DNA of 56,333 nt, from the NCBI GenBank assembly GCA_040880485.1, contig JBBDIJ010000023.1, forward strand, positions 1 to 56,333. The letters are read 5' to 3'. The position numbers and the translations under genes were made by a program. The DNA is from JBBDIJ01 sp040880485. Its GTDB lineage: Bacteria > Bacteroidota > Rhodothermia > Balneolales > Balneolaceae. Below the pieces are notes generated by a model. That model made no database searches, was not told the DNA's origin, and saw nothing but the letters and a program-made list of their open reading frames with translations. Below are positions 1 to 8,283 of this stretch, in pieces; within the stretch, counting starts at the first letter, position 1; every line of letters starts with the position of its first letter.

Positions 1-284
1 GGAAGTAATTCCGCTAAAAACCCAATAAAACAGGGGGTTTTTCAAAGGCCCCCATCTATACTATTACCACGGTTCTTAGCGACTCGTCGGAAACCCTTAA
101 TATGGAATTAGTGTACAATGCATTTGATGAAGAATTATTAAATAAATATTTCATCACAGCACCCAAAGAGTTCATGCTGGAATAGCAATCCCCCGGCAGC
201 TTCGAGGTCATTTTGCAACCCGGTCTGAAAGGATATGGCACTGGCCGGTTCCTACAGATATCGAAAGATTAAACTGTATGAATC
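1..284. other. Upstream region of radC, no supported gene
   Basis: This AT-rich stretch precedes radC. I see one weak hairpin near its left edge and a short open frame on the plus strand (stop at 183-185, internal ATG at 102) whose last 27 codons read like ordinary protein. It is too short and lacks a convincing ribosome binding site, so it is not called as a gene. It could be the tail of a decayed gene. Confidence 0.4.
16..42. terminator. Weak A/T-flanked hairpin
   Basis: AAAAACCC at 16-23 pairs with GGGTTTTT at 35-42 around an 11-base loop. The stem is short, with three G:C pairs plus five A:T pairs, and is symmetrical, so it could act on transcripts in either direction. The gene it would terminate lies outside the window, so this rests on the hairpin alone. 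Confidence 0.3.
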
Positions 285-989
285 ATGAAAGCCGGAAGAG
301 AGAACGGATCACAGAGAACTGTCCGGGAGATGCGGCCCGATGAGCAGCCTCGTGAAAAACTGAAGATGTACGGGCCGGAGAGCCTCTCCAACGGAGAGCT
401 TCTGGCTATACTGCTTCGGACGGGCAGCGAACGGATGAATGTCATAGATACCGCCAGAGAGCTGCTGGATCAGGCGGGAGGGCTTCGAAGGCTGATCCGG
501 CGAGAGTGGCGTGAACTCACCTTGTTCCCCGGCATCGGTCATGTGAAAGCGATTACACTGGAAGCGTCGTTTGAACTGGCTCGAAGGATTCAGATCTCCT
601 CTCTCGGCGAACAAATTCAGATCCGGAGCCCGGAGGATGCCGCCGCCTACTTCGGGCCCCGGCTGCGGGATCTGACCAAAGAGACCTTCTGCGTTGCATT
701 TCTGAACAACTCCAAAATCCTGAACGGATTTCGCCGCATCAGCCTGGGTGGAGCCACGGCTACTATTGTAGACCCATCCGAGGTATTTCGTCAGGCGATT
801 TTAAATGAAGCGGGAAGCATTCTACTGCTTCATAATCACCCTTCCGGAAATCCAAAGGAATCACGGGCAGATATTCAACTTACCCGGCGTCTTGCAGAGT
901 CGGGAAAACTCCTTGGAATCCCGGTGGATGATCACATCATCATCGCCGGAGACGGATATACCAGCCTGAGGGCCAAGGGCCATATTTGA
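285..989 (+). CDS. radC: RadC family JAB/MPN-domain DNA repair protein
   Basis: A 234-residue protein of normal RadC length. The N-terminal half carries the conserved DEQPREKL and LLAILLRTG segments and a helix-hairpin-helix-like FPGIGHVKA. The C-terminal half is a JAB1/MPN metalloprotease-fold domain with a full JAMM motif: His183, His185, Ser187 and Asp196 in HNHPSG...SRAD. The family is annotated as a DNA repair protein, but its biochemical role is unsettled. The metal ligands are intact, so the fold should bind zinc. The ATG at 285 places the family N-terminus correctly. The gene stands alone, followed by a spacer of about 240 bases. Confidence 0.95.
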   Translation: MKAGRENGSQRTVREMRPDEQPREKLKMYGPESLSNGELLAILLRTGSERMNVIDTARELLDQAGGLRRLIRREWRELTLFPGIGHVKAITLEASFELARRIQISSLGEQIQIRSPEDAAAYFGPRLRDLTKETFCVAFLNNSKILNGFRRISLGGATATIVDPSEVFRQAILNEAGSILLLHNHPSGNPKESRADIQLTRRLAESGKLLGIPVDDHIIIAGDGYTSLRAKGHI

Positions 990-1151
990 GCACCGGAATT
1001 CCCATTCCCTTCGCTCTTTTTTTCACTTCACAATTCATTTTCTACTTATCTCCTGCTCCTTCACAGAAGGTAGTTCATTCACATTATCACTACCGCTTCT
1101 CTATTCATGCAGAAAGATTCTATCTTAATCTTTTAAGATCTATTTAATTTT

Positions 1152-1159
1152 TATATTTG
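1152..1159 (+). promoter_or_regulatory. TATATTTG promoter-like -7 box upstream of the protease
   Basis: TATATTTG matches the TAnnTTTG -7 element of Bacteroidota housekeeping promoters and lies about 78 bases before the protease ATG. I do not see a good TTTG at the usual -33 spacing, so the call rests on one box in an AT-rich spacer (990-1236) that holds no gene. Confidence 0.35.
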
Positions 1160-1236
1160 GATTTCTTTTAATCCTTTAGGATGTAAAACGAGTCTCATCA
1201 AGATGTTTCAAATATCAACTACTCAAGGAGGTGCAA

Positions 1237-2549
1237 ATGGAGAGGCATCACACCGCTTCAACCGATAATTCTACCGGAGTTTGCCTGGTAAAAAGACCTC
1301 ACAATTTAACAATATTAGCATCGTATAGCCTTATTTTATTGTTGTTTCAGGCTTGCGACCCGCTCGGGTTGAACCCGGAGGAAGAGAGATACAGCGCATC
1401 GTCGTCCGGTCAGTGAATCCGGAGGGCCTTGATCAAACGTCTGATGATCTGAAAACCATGCAGCGCCCTCTTGTTGGTGGGTTGGGTTATGCGAATGATG
1501 TGTGGTCACCCAATATCCTAAACTGTACATATGGTTTTAATGCATACTTTACTGCTGCCGGATTATTGAAAAAAGGTTGGATTACGGCATCACACTGTAC
1601 CAATGAAGCATGGTCCGTACATTCATCAGACAGTTACTATCAAAGCATAGAGAATGATGGCCCGGATTCTTATGTAGGGTATGAAGCATTTGACCCATCA
1701 GGATATTGCTGCGTATTCCTTAGTCCTCCTCGTCATTTCAGATACAGTGATGCAGCTATAATTGACCTGCCTTTAGATCCTGATTGGGATTTTGGTCAAA
1801 TCGCACGAACCGAATATGGTGAAAACACCCCAAATACTAAAGGATCGCTGAACTTCCACAGGACTGATCCGAGATTTAATATTGCCGATACACCTGAATC
1901 CTACTTTGAAGGAATGCCCCTCAGCAAGATGGGGATGGCCACTGGATGGACGATCGGGGAAATTACTGATACGTGTGTTTTTATCTATACAACAACATCA
2001 TCAGGCCCATCAGTGTATTTTTGCCAAATGCTTGGGGATTATTATTCAGAGCCAGGAGACAGTGGAGCGCCTGTTTTTACCATCCACCAATACCCGGAAA
2101 CAGACGTGACACTTAATGGAATCCATATGGGTCGAACTGTGAATGAGCCGATATATAGAGTATTCAGTCCTATTTCAGGTGTATTTCAGGATTTTTCCAC
2201 CAAGGACCTGATCGTAATCAAAGGCAATGAACCGGGGCCACCCCCTCCACCACCCATGTTTATCGATCTGAATGGCCCCGATTTTATTCAGATCGGAGGT
2301 CCGCCGGGGATGTTCGGTGTAGATGTGTATAATGAGATCCCGCCCGTTGAGTACTTGTGGTATAAGGAGGCGTATATGTTCGGGCAGCCCACGGGACAGG
2401 TCGACACCTTATCCCACTGGACAGGTGACTTGGGGTACTATCAAGGACAGCAGCAGGAGACATTCCGGCTTCACGTAGAGGTAACAGACAGCCTTGACCG
2501 TACAGATAGTCGAAATATGATGGTCGACGTAGATTATTATCAACAGTAA
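1237..2549 (+). pseudogene. Secreted trypsin-like (S1) serine protease, frameshifted
   Basis: The start is set by a strong AAGGAGG at 1225-1231 before ATG 1237. That frame encodes a basic N-terminus, a hydrophobic stretch and a lipobox-like LLFQAC, then stops at 1414-1416. The protease body lies in another frame (open from about 1353 to 2549), so one base must be lost or skipped around 1353-1413. Numbering from the TTG at 1353, the body has a chymotrypsin-type triad: His81 in TASHC, Asp133 in DAAIID, and Ser237 in PGDSGAP. After a run of prolines near residue 292 comes a C-terminal beta-rich, Ig-like tail of about 100 residues. It was presumably an exported lipoprotein protease. No canonical -1 slippery heptamer is visible, so a true mutation or a sequencing error is likelier than programmed shifting. 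G+C is lower than in neighbouring genes, consistent with an accessory origin. Confidence 0.7.
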
Positions 2550-2641
2550 TCCATGCCAAAGTAGCATTAAAGAATAATCCATCACCTATAAACTCTTTCC
2601 CAATAAGAACATTATGTAAAATATTTAACTTAAACTCCCGG

Positions 2642-2818
2642 CACAAAACGTTTATTTCAGTGGATGAGGAGGGAACAGAAGCATCCGCATCCACTTCTGT
2701 TGTTTTAGCTGAGAGTGGAAGCCTGGAAGTCCGTTTCGACCGTCCCTTTTTCTTTGTAATCCGCGAAGTGGAGTCGGACACAATTCTTTTCATGGGCACG
2801 ATGAACGACCCTTCGTAA
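2642..2818 (+). pseudogene. Serpin C-terminal relic (reactive-centre loop and s5B strands)
   Basis: A plus-strand frame ending in TAA at 2816-2818 encodes 58 residues that match the serpin C-terminus in order. They are HKTFISVDEEGTEA (hinge, compare the usual HKT/A-F-I-E-V-E-E-G-T-E-A), a small-residue loop SASTSVV, the putative scissile region LAESGS, then RFDRPFFFVIRE and the terminal ILFMGTMNDPS. The remaining roughly 300 N-terminal residues of a serpin are absent: the frame is closed by a stop at 2567-2569 and the protease gene ends at 2549. No start codon or ribosome binding site is appropriate, so this is a 3' gene remnant. Serpins inhibit serine proteases, and its position directly behind a protease gene suggests a former protease/inhibitor pair. 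Confidence 0.8.
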
Positions 2819-2858
2819 CTTCATACGCTCAGGCCCTTCTATTGGATGTTGAAACCGT

Positions 2859-2866
2859 TATATTTG
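2859..2866 (+). promoter_or_regulatory. TATATTTG promoter-like -7 box upstream of argS
   Basis: A second exact TATATTTG lies 68 bases before the argS start, in the spacer between the serpin relic and argS. It fits TAnnTTTG. A TTG at 2842-2844 is closer than the usual -33 spacing, so the -33 element is unconvincing. Confidence 0.35.
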
Positions 2867-2934
2867 GCCTCTCTCTATGCAGGCGGGAGACGGCTGAATA
2901 CTCCTCTTCCTGCGGTCACTGATCCGATTCCACA

Positions 2935-4569
2935 ATGAATGAATACCTGACAAACCTGCTGGAAAAGGCACTTGAAACGTTTGATCTGGAAGCTGGCGAC
3001 CGGCCGGAAATCCTGATCGAAAAACCCCGCGACTCCTCTCATGGCGATGCGGCTACCAACCTGGCGCTGTTGCTGGCTAAACCGCTACGTAACAACCCTA
3101 GAAGTATCGCGGAGAAGCTGGTGCACGCGCTTGATCCGGACCCGTCCCGCATCTCTGCAGTCGAAATAGCCGGGCCCGGCTTCATCAACTTCCGGTTCTC
3201 TGATGCGTGGCTGTTAGAGGGGCTTCAGGAGATATTGACAGCTGGAAGCGAGTACGGGAAGAACCGGGACCTGGAGAAAAAGCGGATTCTTGTAGAGTTT
3301 GTAAGCGCCAATCCAACTGGCCCGCTGACGGTCGGCCATGGTCGTAACGCTGTTCTGGGAGATACGGTAGCCCGGCTTCTGGAGTGGTGTGGTGCAGAGG
3401 TCGGCCGGGAGTACTACTTCAACAATGCGGGACGGCAGATGAGGGTTCTCGGTCAGAGTGTGCAAGCTCGCTATCTGGAGGAGCTAGGCAAGGAAGCGAA
3501 GTTCCCGGAAGGGGGGTATGAGGGAGAGTATATCCGGGAGATCGCCCGAACACTGGCTGAACGGAAGGGCGATTCCCTGGCAGAGCATCCCGACGAATTG
3601 CCATTCAAGGAGGCTGCGGAGGAGGCGATTTTTCAGGACATACGCGGTACGATGGAGCGGCTTCAGATCGTCATGGACTCCTTCTTCAATGAAAACACCC
3701 TCTATGAGGATGGCTCCATCGATCAGGTGCTGGACGATCTTCGGGAGAAGGGCCTGGTGTACGACAGCGAAGGGGCCGTCTGGTTCCGGACCACGGAGTT
3801 TGGCAAGGAGAAGGATACGGTGCTGGTGAAGAGCACCGGAGAGCCGACCTACCGGCTGCCCGATATCGCCTACCATGCAAAAAAGCTGGATCGGGGCTTC
3901 GACCTCTGTCTCGACATTTTCGGCGCCGATCACATCGACACATACCCCGACGTGCTCAATGGCATATCGTCCCTCGGGTACGATCCGGAAAAAGTAGATG
4001 TGGTTGTCTATCAGTTTGTAACCATAGTGAAGGATGGAAAGCCCTTCAAAATGAGTACACGAAAAGCGAACTTTGTGACCCTGGACGAGCTGATGGATGA
4101 AGTGGGTGCCGATGTTACCCGCTTCTTCTTCCTGATGCGTTCACCCTCTACGCACCTGGAGTTCGATATTGCACAGGCCAAAGAGGCGGGGGAGAAGAAT
4201 CCCGTCTTCTACCTCCAGTATGCCCACGCCCGAATCTGCTCCATCCTGCGGAAGGTGGATGAAGTGGCGGACTTTCAGGGCCAGCCAAAGCTGGATCGGC
4301 TGACTCATGAGGCAGAAATCGGGCTTGTGAAAAGTCTTCTCGACTTCCCATCGGTCATTCGCTCTGCTGCCGGGAGCCGGGAACCGCACCGGTTGATTCA
4401 CTATCTGAATGATCTGGCCAGCAGCTTTACCACCTTCTATCACGACTGCCGGATCGTAGGAGAGGAGCCCGATCTGATGCAGGCACGATCGGCACTGGCT
4501 CGGGCCACGGCAAGAGTATTGGCCAACGGTTTGTCGATTCTCGGTATTGAGGCTCCGGAACAGATGTAG
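2935..4569 (+). CDS. argS: Arginine--tRNA ligase
   Basis: A 544-residue class I aminoacyl-tRNA synthetase that charges tRNA-Arg with arginine using ATP in the cytoplasm. The order is normal: an N-terminal tRNA-recognition domain (about 1-90), then the catalytic Rossmann fold with SANPTGPLTVGHGRN carrying the HIGH-type signature at His135-Asn138. The KMSKS-type loop KMSTRK is at 372-377, and a C-terminal helical DALR anticodon-binding domain starts around 425. Length is typical for bacterial ArgRS. The ATG at 2935 gives the family N-terminus. Its TAG stop abuts the stop of the convergent downstream gene with no spacer. Confidence 0.97.
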   Translation: MNEYLTNLLEKALETFDLEAGDRPEILIEKPRDSSHGDAATNLALLLAKPLRNNPRSIAEKLVHALDPDPSRISAVEIAGPGFINFRFSDAWLLEGLQEILTAGSEYGKNRDLEKKRILVEFVSANPTGPLTVGHGRNAVLGDTVARLLEWCGAEVGREYYFNNAGRQMRVLGQSVQARYLEELGKEAKFPEGGYEGEYIREIARTLAERKGDSLAEHPDELPFKEAAEEAIFQDIRGTMERLQIVMDSFFNENTLYEDGSIDQVLDDLREKGLVYDSEGAVWFRTTEFGKEKDTVLVKSTGEPTYRLPDIAYHAKKLDRGFDLCLDIFGADHIDTYPDVLNGISSLGYDPEKVDVVVYQFVTIVKDGKPFKMSTRKANFVTLDELMDEVGADVTRFFFLMRSPSTHLEFDIAQAKEAGEKNPVFYLQYAHARICSILRKVDEVADFQGQPKLDRLTHEAEIGLVKSLLDFPSVIRSAAGSREPHRLIHYLNDLASSFTTFYHDCRIVGEEPDLMQARSALARATARVLANGLSILGIEAPEQM

Positions 4570-5358
4570 CTATTTCTGCAAAACGATGGAGATTTGAGCC
4601 CCCTTCCGTACACTCAAAAGCTCTCCGGCATTCCCTTTGTTCACCGCCACCTCTACCATACCGGCGCTGCCGACGTAGGCAGCCGGTTCGCCCTCCTCTA
4701 CATCTGCGAAGGTAGAGGACATCTCATGCAGGATGGTATTCCCAATGTAGATCTTCACCCTCCTGCCGCTTGCCACTTCCCGAACCATCGATTCCGGAAT
4801 ATTGGTAATCAGATTTCCATAGCTATCGATGTGAACAATCCAGCCCTGAATCCCGTCACGGTCGGCGATCGGTTTGGCCCATCGGTAGGTGACCAGCTCC
4901 TCCAGCGGGTCACCCAGCTCCTCCAGCACTGTTCCGTTCGCAAGATGTGCGGCCACCGGCGCAAAGATATCTCTGCCGTGAAACGTTTTTGAGAGGTTCT
5001 CTCTCCAGAACTCCTTTCGATTCAGAGTGCACGCTTTGTAATTACGGTCGTCGGCGATGAGAGAAAAGATTCCGTTGTCGGGTCCCACGAAGTAGTGTCC
5101 GTCAATCTCCAAAGCCACCGGCTTTCGATCGGTTCCTACCCCCGGGTCAACCACAACCAGATGCACGGTCCCGTTCGGGAACCAGGAGGCTGAATTGCGC
5201 ACAACCCAGGCACCAGCCATCACATCCTGCGGCGGGATCTCGTGAGAGATATCGATCAGCTTCGCATCGGGTAAAATACCGAGGATCACCGCTTTCAGAA
5301 CGCCCACATAGTGATCCTTCAGGCCAAAATCGGTCGTTAGTGTAATAATTGGCGGCAT
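4570..5358 (-). CDS. SAM hydroxide adenosyltransferase (DUF62 family)
   Basis: A 262-residue protein of the S-adenosyl-L-methionine hydroxide adenosyltransferase family, relatives of fluorinase and chlorinase. Characterised members split SAM into adenosine and methionine. Conserved blocks are visible: the N-terminal ITLTTDFGLKDHYVG with the catalytic-region aspartate, DPGVGT near residue 75, VGPDNGIFSL near 94, and the FHGRDIFAP block near 125. The C-terminal domain is beta-rich. No halogenase-specific insertion stands out, but I cannot exclude one by eye. It lies 8 bases downstream of dnaN on the same strand and is probably co-transcribed with it. The physiological reason for SAM hydrolysis is not established. 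Confidence 0.9.
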   Translation of the reverse strand: MPPIITLTTDFGLKDHYVGVLKAVILGILPDAKLIDISHEIPPQDVMAGAWVVRNSASWFPNGTVHLVVVDPGVGTDRKPVALEIDGHYFVGPDNGIFSLIADDRNYKACTLNRKEFWRENLSKTFHGRDIFAPVAAHLANGTVLEELGDPLEELVTYRWAKPIADRDGIQGWIVHIDSYGNLITNIPESMVREVASGRRVKIYIGNTILHEMSSTFADVEEGEPAAYVGSAGMVEVAVNKGNAGELLSVRKGAQISIVLQK

Positions 5359-5366
5359 CTGATGAA

Positions 5367-6482
5367 TCAGGCGTAGCTGTTAAGCATGACCGGCATCACC
5401 AGCATCAGCATCTGCTCACTTTCACTCTCCTCTGCCGGTTTCACAATTCCGGCCCGGTTGGGTGTGGAAAACTCGAATTTGACTTCATCCCCGTCCACGT
5501 TGTTCAGGACGTCGGCCAGATAGCGCGCATTAAAACCAATCTCCATCGAATCTTCCGCATATTCGCAGGCGATCGTCTCCTTCGCCTCGCTGCTCATGTC
5601 CAGATCCTCGGCTCGGATGGTCATCTTGTCCGGATTCAGTTCAAGGCGTATCTGACGGGTCGTACTGCTGGAAAAGATCGAAACACGACGCACGGTGGCC
5701 AGCATCTGATCTTTGTCGATGCGCAGCACCTTGTCGTTCTCTCTCGGAATCACCGACTCGTAATTGGGGTACTGTTCGTTGATGAGCCGGGTAATGACAA
5801 TCGTATTTCCGCTTCTGAACCGGACGTGATCGCTGGATACGGTGAGTTCGCACTCCTCCCCGTCCAATGCCTTCAGAACCAGGTTCAGCGCCTTGTCGGG
5901 CACAATGAAGGAGAGGGGGTCTTTACTGGTCAGCTCCCGGTTCCGATACTTGACGAGACGATGGCCGTCGGTGGCCACGAACTTGCTGCCTTCACTATCC
6001 AGATCGAAATACACCCCCATCATGGCGGGCCGCAGGTCGTCATTGGAGACGGCAAACAGTGTCCTTTGAATCGCCTTGCGAATAAGTTCGGTGGTGGTGT
6101 TGATCTCCGACCCCTCATTCATATCCGGAACGGTCGGGAACTCACCCGCCTCTTCCCCCACAAGTTTATAGCTACCCTTGTCGGTTTTGAACTCGATATT
6201 CTGACGCTCATCCACGGTAAAGAAGACCGGAATGTCGGGAAGCTGCCGCAGTGTCTCCAGAAGGCGCCGGGCGGGAATCGCTACCGCACCCTCCTCGTCG
6301 ATGTCGGCATCCAGATACTCTACGATCGAGATCTCCAGATCCGTGGCAGTCAATTTAAGTTTTCCATCCTCACACTCAAAAAGAATCGTCTCGAGTATGG
6401 GCAGTGTCGCTTTGGCAGGAACCGCTCCAATCACGCCCGAGAGGGCCTGGTTGAGCGCGTTGCTGGGTACGTTGAATTTCAT
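5367..6482 (-). CDS. dnaN: DNA polymerase III beta sliding clamp
   Basis: A 371-residue clamp subunit that encircles DNA and tethers the replicative polymerase and other partners. The N-terminus MKFNVPSNALNQAL and the ending LVMPVMLNS are characteristic, and the C-terminal MPV(M) element that forms part of the partner-binding pocket is present. Three clamp domains of about 120 residues fill the length. It is not next to dnaA or an origin here, but precedes the SAM hydrolase. A 193-base spacer separates it from the divergent miaA. The clamp pocket is relevant to the QASLF-ending protein at 26870-27433. Confidence 0.97.
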   Translation of the reverse strand: MKFNVPSNALNQALSGVIGAVPAKATLPILETILFECEDGKLKLTATDLEISIVEYLDADIDEEGAVAIPARRLLETLRQLPDIPVFFTVDERQNIEFKTDKGSYKLVGEEAGEFPTVPDMNEGSEINTTTELIRKAIQRTLFAVSNDDLRPAMMGVYFDLDSEGSKFVATDGHRLVKYRNRELTSKDPLSFIVPDKALNLVLKALDGEECELTVSSDHVRFRSGNTIVITRLINEQYPNYESVIPRENDKVLRIDKDQMLATVRRVSIFSSSTTRQIRLELNPDKMTIRAEDLDMSSEAKETIACEYAEDSMEIGFNARYLADVLNNVDGDEVKFEFSTPNRAGIVKPAEESESEQMLMLVMPVMLNSYA

Positions 6483-6675
6483 AGGCAGATCAGATTATGG
6501 AACCCGTGTAAATGAGTGGACAGCGGAAAATCCTGAATCGGCAGTAGCAGAAAGCGCCATCTGCAAAGTGCACCGCAAATCGTCGATATACTAACAAATC
6601 CTCCCTCATACCGCAACTAGAAAGAGACGAAATCGCCATTGCAAAGTCGCACATTGTAGCGGATTTTCAGGAGTC

Positions 6676-7587
6676 ATGGTAGAACGCATTATGATATTGG
6701 GCCCGACAGCATCGGGAAAGAGCGCACTGGCCCTCCGGCTGGCGACAGCGCTTGATGCAGAGATCCTTTCTGTCGACTCCCGTCAATGTTACCGGATGCT
6801 CGATATAGGCACGGCCAAACCGTCCCCTGAGGAGCTGGAGGAGGTACCGCACTATAACATATCGATACTGGACCCCGACGAGCGCGACAGCGTGGCCGAT
6901 TTCCACCCGCGTGCAGAGAAGTGGATAGGCGAGATCCACTCCCGGGGCAAGCGGGTGATCTGTGTGGGTGGCAGTACGCTCCACCTCCAATCTCTGATCC
7001 GCCCCCCCGACCCGGCACCCGGCTCGAATGAGAAGCATCTTGAACACCTTGCCGAACGTGCCGAAAGGGAGGGCTTGAAGATCCTTTGGGAGGAGTTGAG
7101 AAAAGTGGACCCCCGGTATGCCGAACAGATGGACGGGTTGAACCGGCAGCGAATTTTCCGGGCATTGGATGTCTGGATGCAGAGCAACCGGCCTTTCAGC
7201 TCATTTCATACCGGTTCCGAGCTGCAACCCCCGGAAGAGATGAGAGTCTACGGGCTCCATTGGCCTCGCCCCGATCTCCACCGGCGTATTGAAGAGCGCG
7301 CTGCGAGGATGCTTCGGGAGGGGCTCATTCAGGAAACCCAATCGATTCTGGGTGCGGGATATGAAGCGGACCTGCAGTCGCTGCAAACCGTCGGTTACCG
7401 GGAGGCAATCTCTCACCTGAATGGCCGGATGGGTAGAGGGGAGATGCTGGAGAAAATCCAAACCTCTACACGGCGCTACGCCAGACGGCAACTCACCTGG
7501 TTCAGGCGATGGCCCTTTATCCATTGGATGGCGGGAACTGAAGACCCATCGGAGCTCGTTGCAGAGATCGTAAAGGATCTCTCATGA
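6676..7587 (+). CDS. miaA: tRNA dimethylallyltransferase
   Basis: A 303-residue enzyme that transfers a dimethylallyl group to N6 of A37 in tRNAs reading UNN codons. The P-loop GPTASGKS is at the N-terminus, followed by DSRQCYRMLDIGTAKPS, the region that contacts A37 and the prenyl donor. VGGSTLHLQSL takes the place of the more common VGGTGLYI block. The C-terminus has TVGYREAI and the TRRYARRQLTWFRR tRNA-binding segment. An apparent ribosome binding site (CAGGAG) precedes ATG 6676. It is divergent from dnaN and is followed after about 90 bases by purS. Confidence 0.95.
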   Translation: MVERIMILGPTASGKSALALRLATALDAEILSVDSRQCYRMLDIGTAKPSPEELEEVPHYNISILDPDERDSVADFHPRAEKWIGEIHSRGKRVICVGGSTLHLQSLIRPPDPAPGSNEKHLEHLAERAEREGLKILWEELRKVDPRYAEQMDGLNRQRIFRALDVWMQSNRPFSSFHTGSELQPPEEMRVYGLHWPRPDLHRRIEERAARMLREGLIQETQSILGAGYEADLQSLQTVGYREAISHLNGRMGRGEMLEKIQTSTRRYARRQLTWFRRWPFIHWMAGTEDPSELVAEIVKDLS

Positions 7588-7679
7588 TGTTGGCAGCTGA
7601 CCCGAATAAAGGTTAACTTTCTGTCTTTAAACGCCCCATGGAGGGTGGCCCGCCATCATTAAAGAGGACGAAGGGACTC

Positions 7680-7928
7680 ATGTACAAAGCCAAAGTGAAC
7701 ATCAAGCTTCGCAAATCGATTCTGGACCCCAAAGGAAAGGCGACCAGGCATGCCCTGCACAACCTCGGCCTGAACGATATTTCCGAGGTCCGGATCGGAA
7801 AACTGATTGAGCTCGATCTCAAAACAGAGAGTGAATCGGAAGCGTTGAAAATGGCAGAATCTGCTTGCGCGCGACTTCTGGCGAACGAAGTGATGGAAGA
7901 TTATCATATTGAACTGGAAAAAGGGTGA
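7680..7928 (+). CDS. purS: Phosphoribosylformylglycinamidine synthase subunit PurS
   Basis: An 82-residue PurS starting at ATG 7680 (MYKAKVNIKLRKSILDPKG), the usual length and N-terminus. An upstream in-frame ATG at 7638 would add a non-homologous leader and is not favoured. PurS bridges the PurQ glutaminase and the PurL synthase in the fourth step of purine biosynthesis. Family hallmarks are the DPKGKATRHALHNLG segment and VRIGKLIELDL. Its stop is two bases before the clpS ATG, so translation is probably coupled. purQ lies just beyond clpS, and purL is not in the window. Confidence 0.93.
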   Translation: MYKAKVNIKLRKSILDPKGKATRHALHNLGLNDISEVRIGKLIELDLKTESESEALKMAESACARLLANEVMEDYHIELEKG

Positions 7929-7930
7929 TC

Positions 7931-8278
7931 ATGAGAATCGCTCTCCAATGGAACCCTGTACGGTATCAGGAGAGACCCGGAGCCGGTAAGAAGAGTGCCC
8001 CGCGGCGCGAAGTAGAGGTGCTGGAGAATCCGGAGGAGGAAGAGACGCGGGAAAATCCCTGGAAGCTGATTCTCTTTAACGATGAAGTGCACTCGTTTGA
8101 AGAGGTTATCAACCAACTGGTCAAGGCACTCGGGTGCAGCCTCTCCCGCGCAGAGGGACTCACTTGGGAGGTGCACAACAAGGGAAAGGCGATCGTCTTT
8201 GAGGGGGCATTTGAAGAGTGCCTTCAGATAAACAGCGTACTGCAGGAAATCGAACTCATTACAGAAATAAAAGGATAA
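7931..8278 (+). CDS. clpS: ATP-dependent Clp protease adaptor ClpS
   Basis: A 115-residue protein. An N-terminal extension of about 45 residues rich in charged residues precedes the ClpS core: WKLILFNDEVHSFEEVI, then a helix, then EVHNKGKAIVFEG and a C-terminal IELITEI strand. Known ClpS proteins bind N-degron substrates and hand them to ClpAP or ClpCP. The histidine of the VHxxGKAI segment that contacts the substrate amino group is present. The usual second Asp of the NDD motif is Glu and the gatekeeper methionine position appears to be Phe, which may shift substrate preference (inference). A GTG six bases upstream could also start it, but ATG 7931 follows the purine-rich AAAAAGGG better. 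It sits between purS and purQ. Confidence 0.88.
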   Translation: MRIALQWNPVRYQERPGAGKKSAPRREVEVLENPEEEETRENPWKLILFNDEVHSFEEVINQLVKALGCSLSRAEGLTWEVHNKGKAIVFEGAFEECLQINSVLQEIELITEIKG

Positions 8279-8283
8279 AGCCC

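Noticed and set aside
102..185. 28-codon AT-rich frame upstream of radC
   Set aside because: Reads somewhat like protein but is too short, with no ribosome binding site or recognised homology.
2284..2799. Minus-strand 171-codon open frame across the protease 3' end and the spacer
   Set aside because: The plus strand of the same bases gives a clear serpin C-terminus and the protease tail, so the minus frame is antisense chance.
5349..6515. Plus-strand 388-codon frame opposite dnaN
   Set aside because: Antisense to a complete clamp gene and lacking recognisable motifs.
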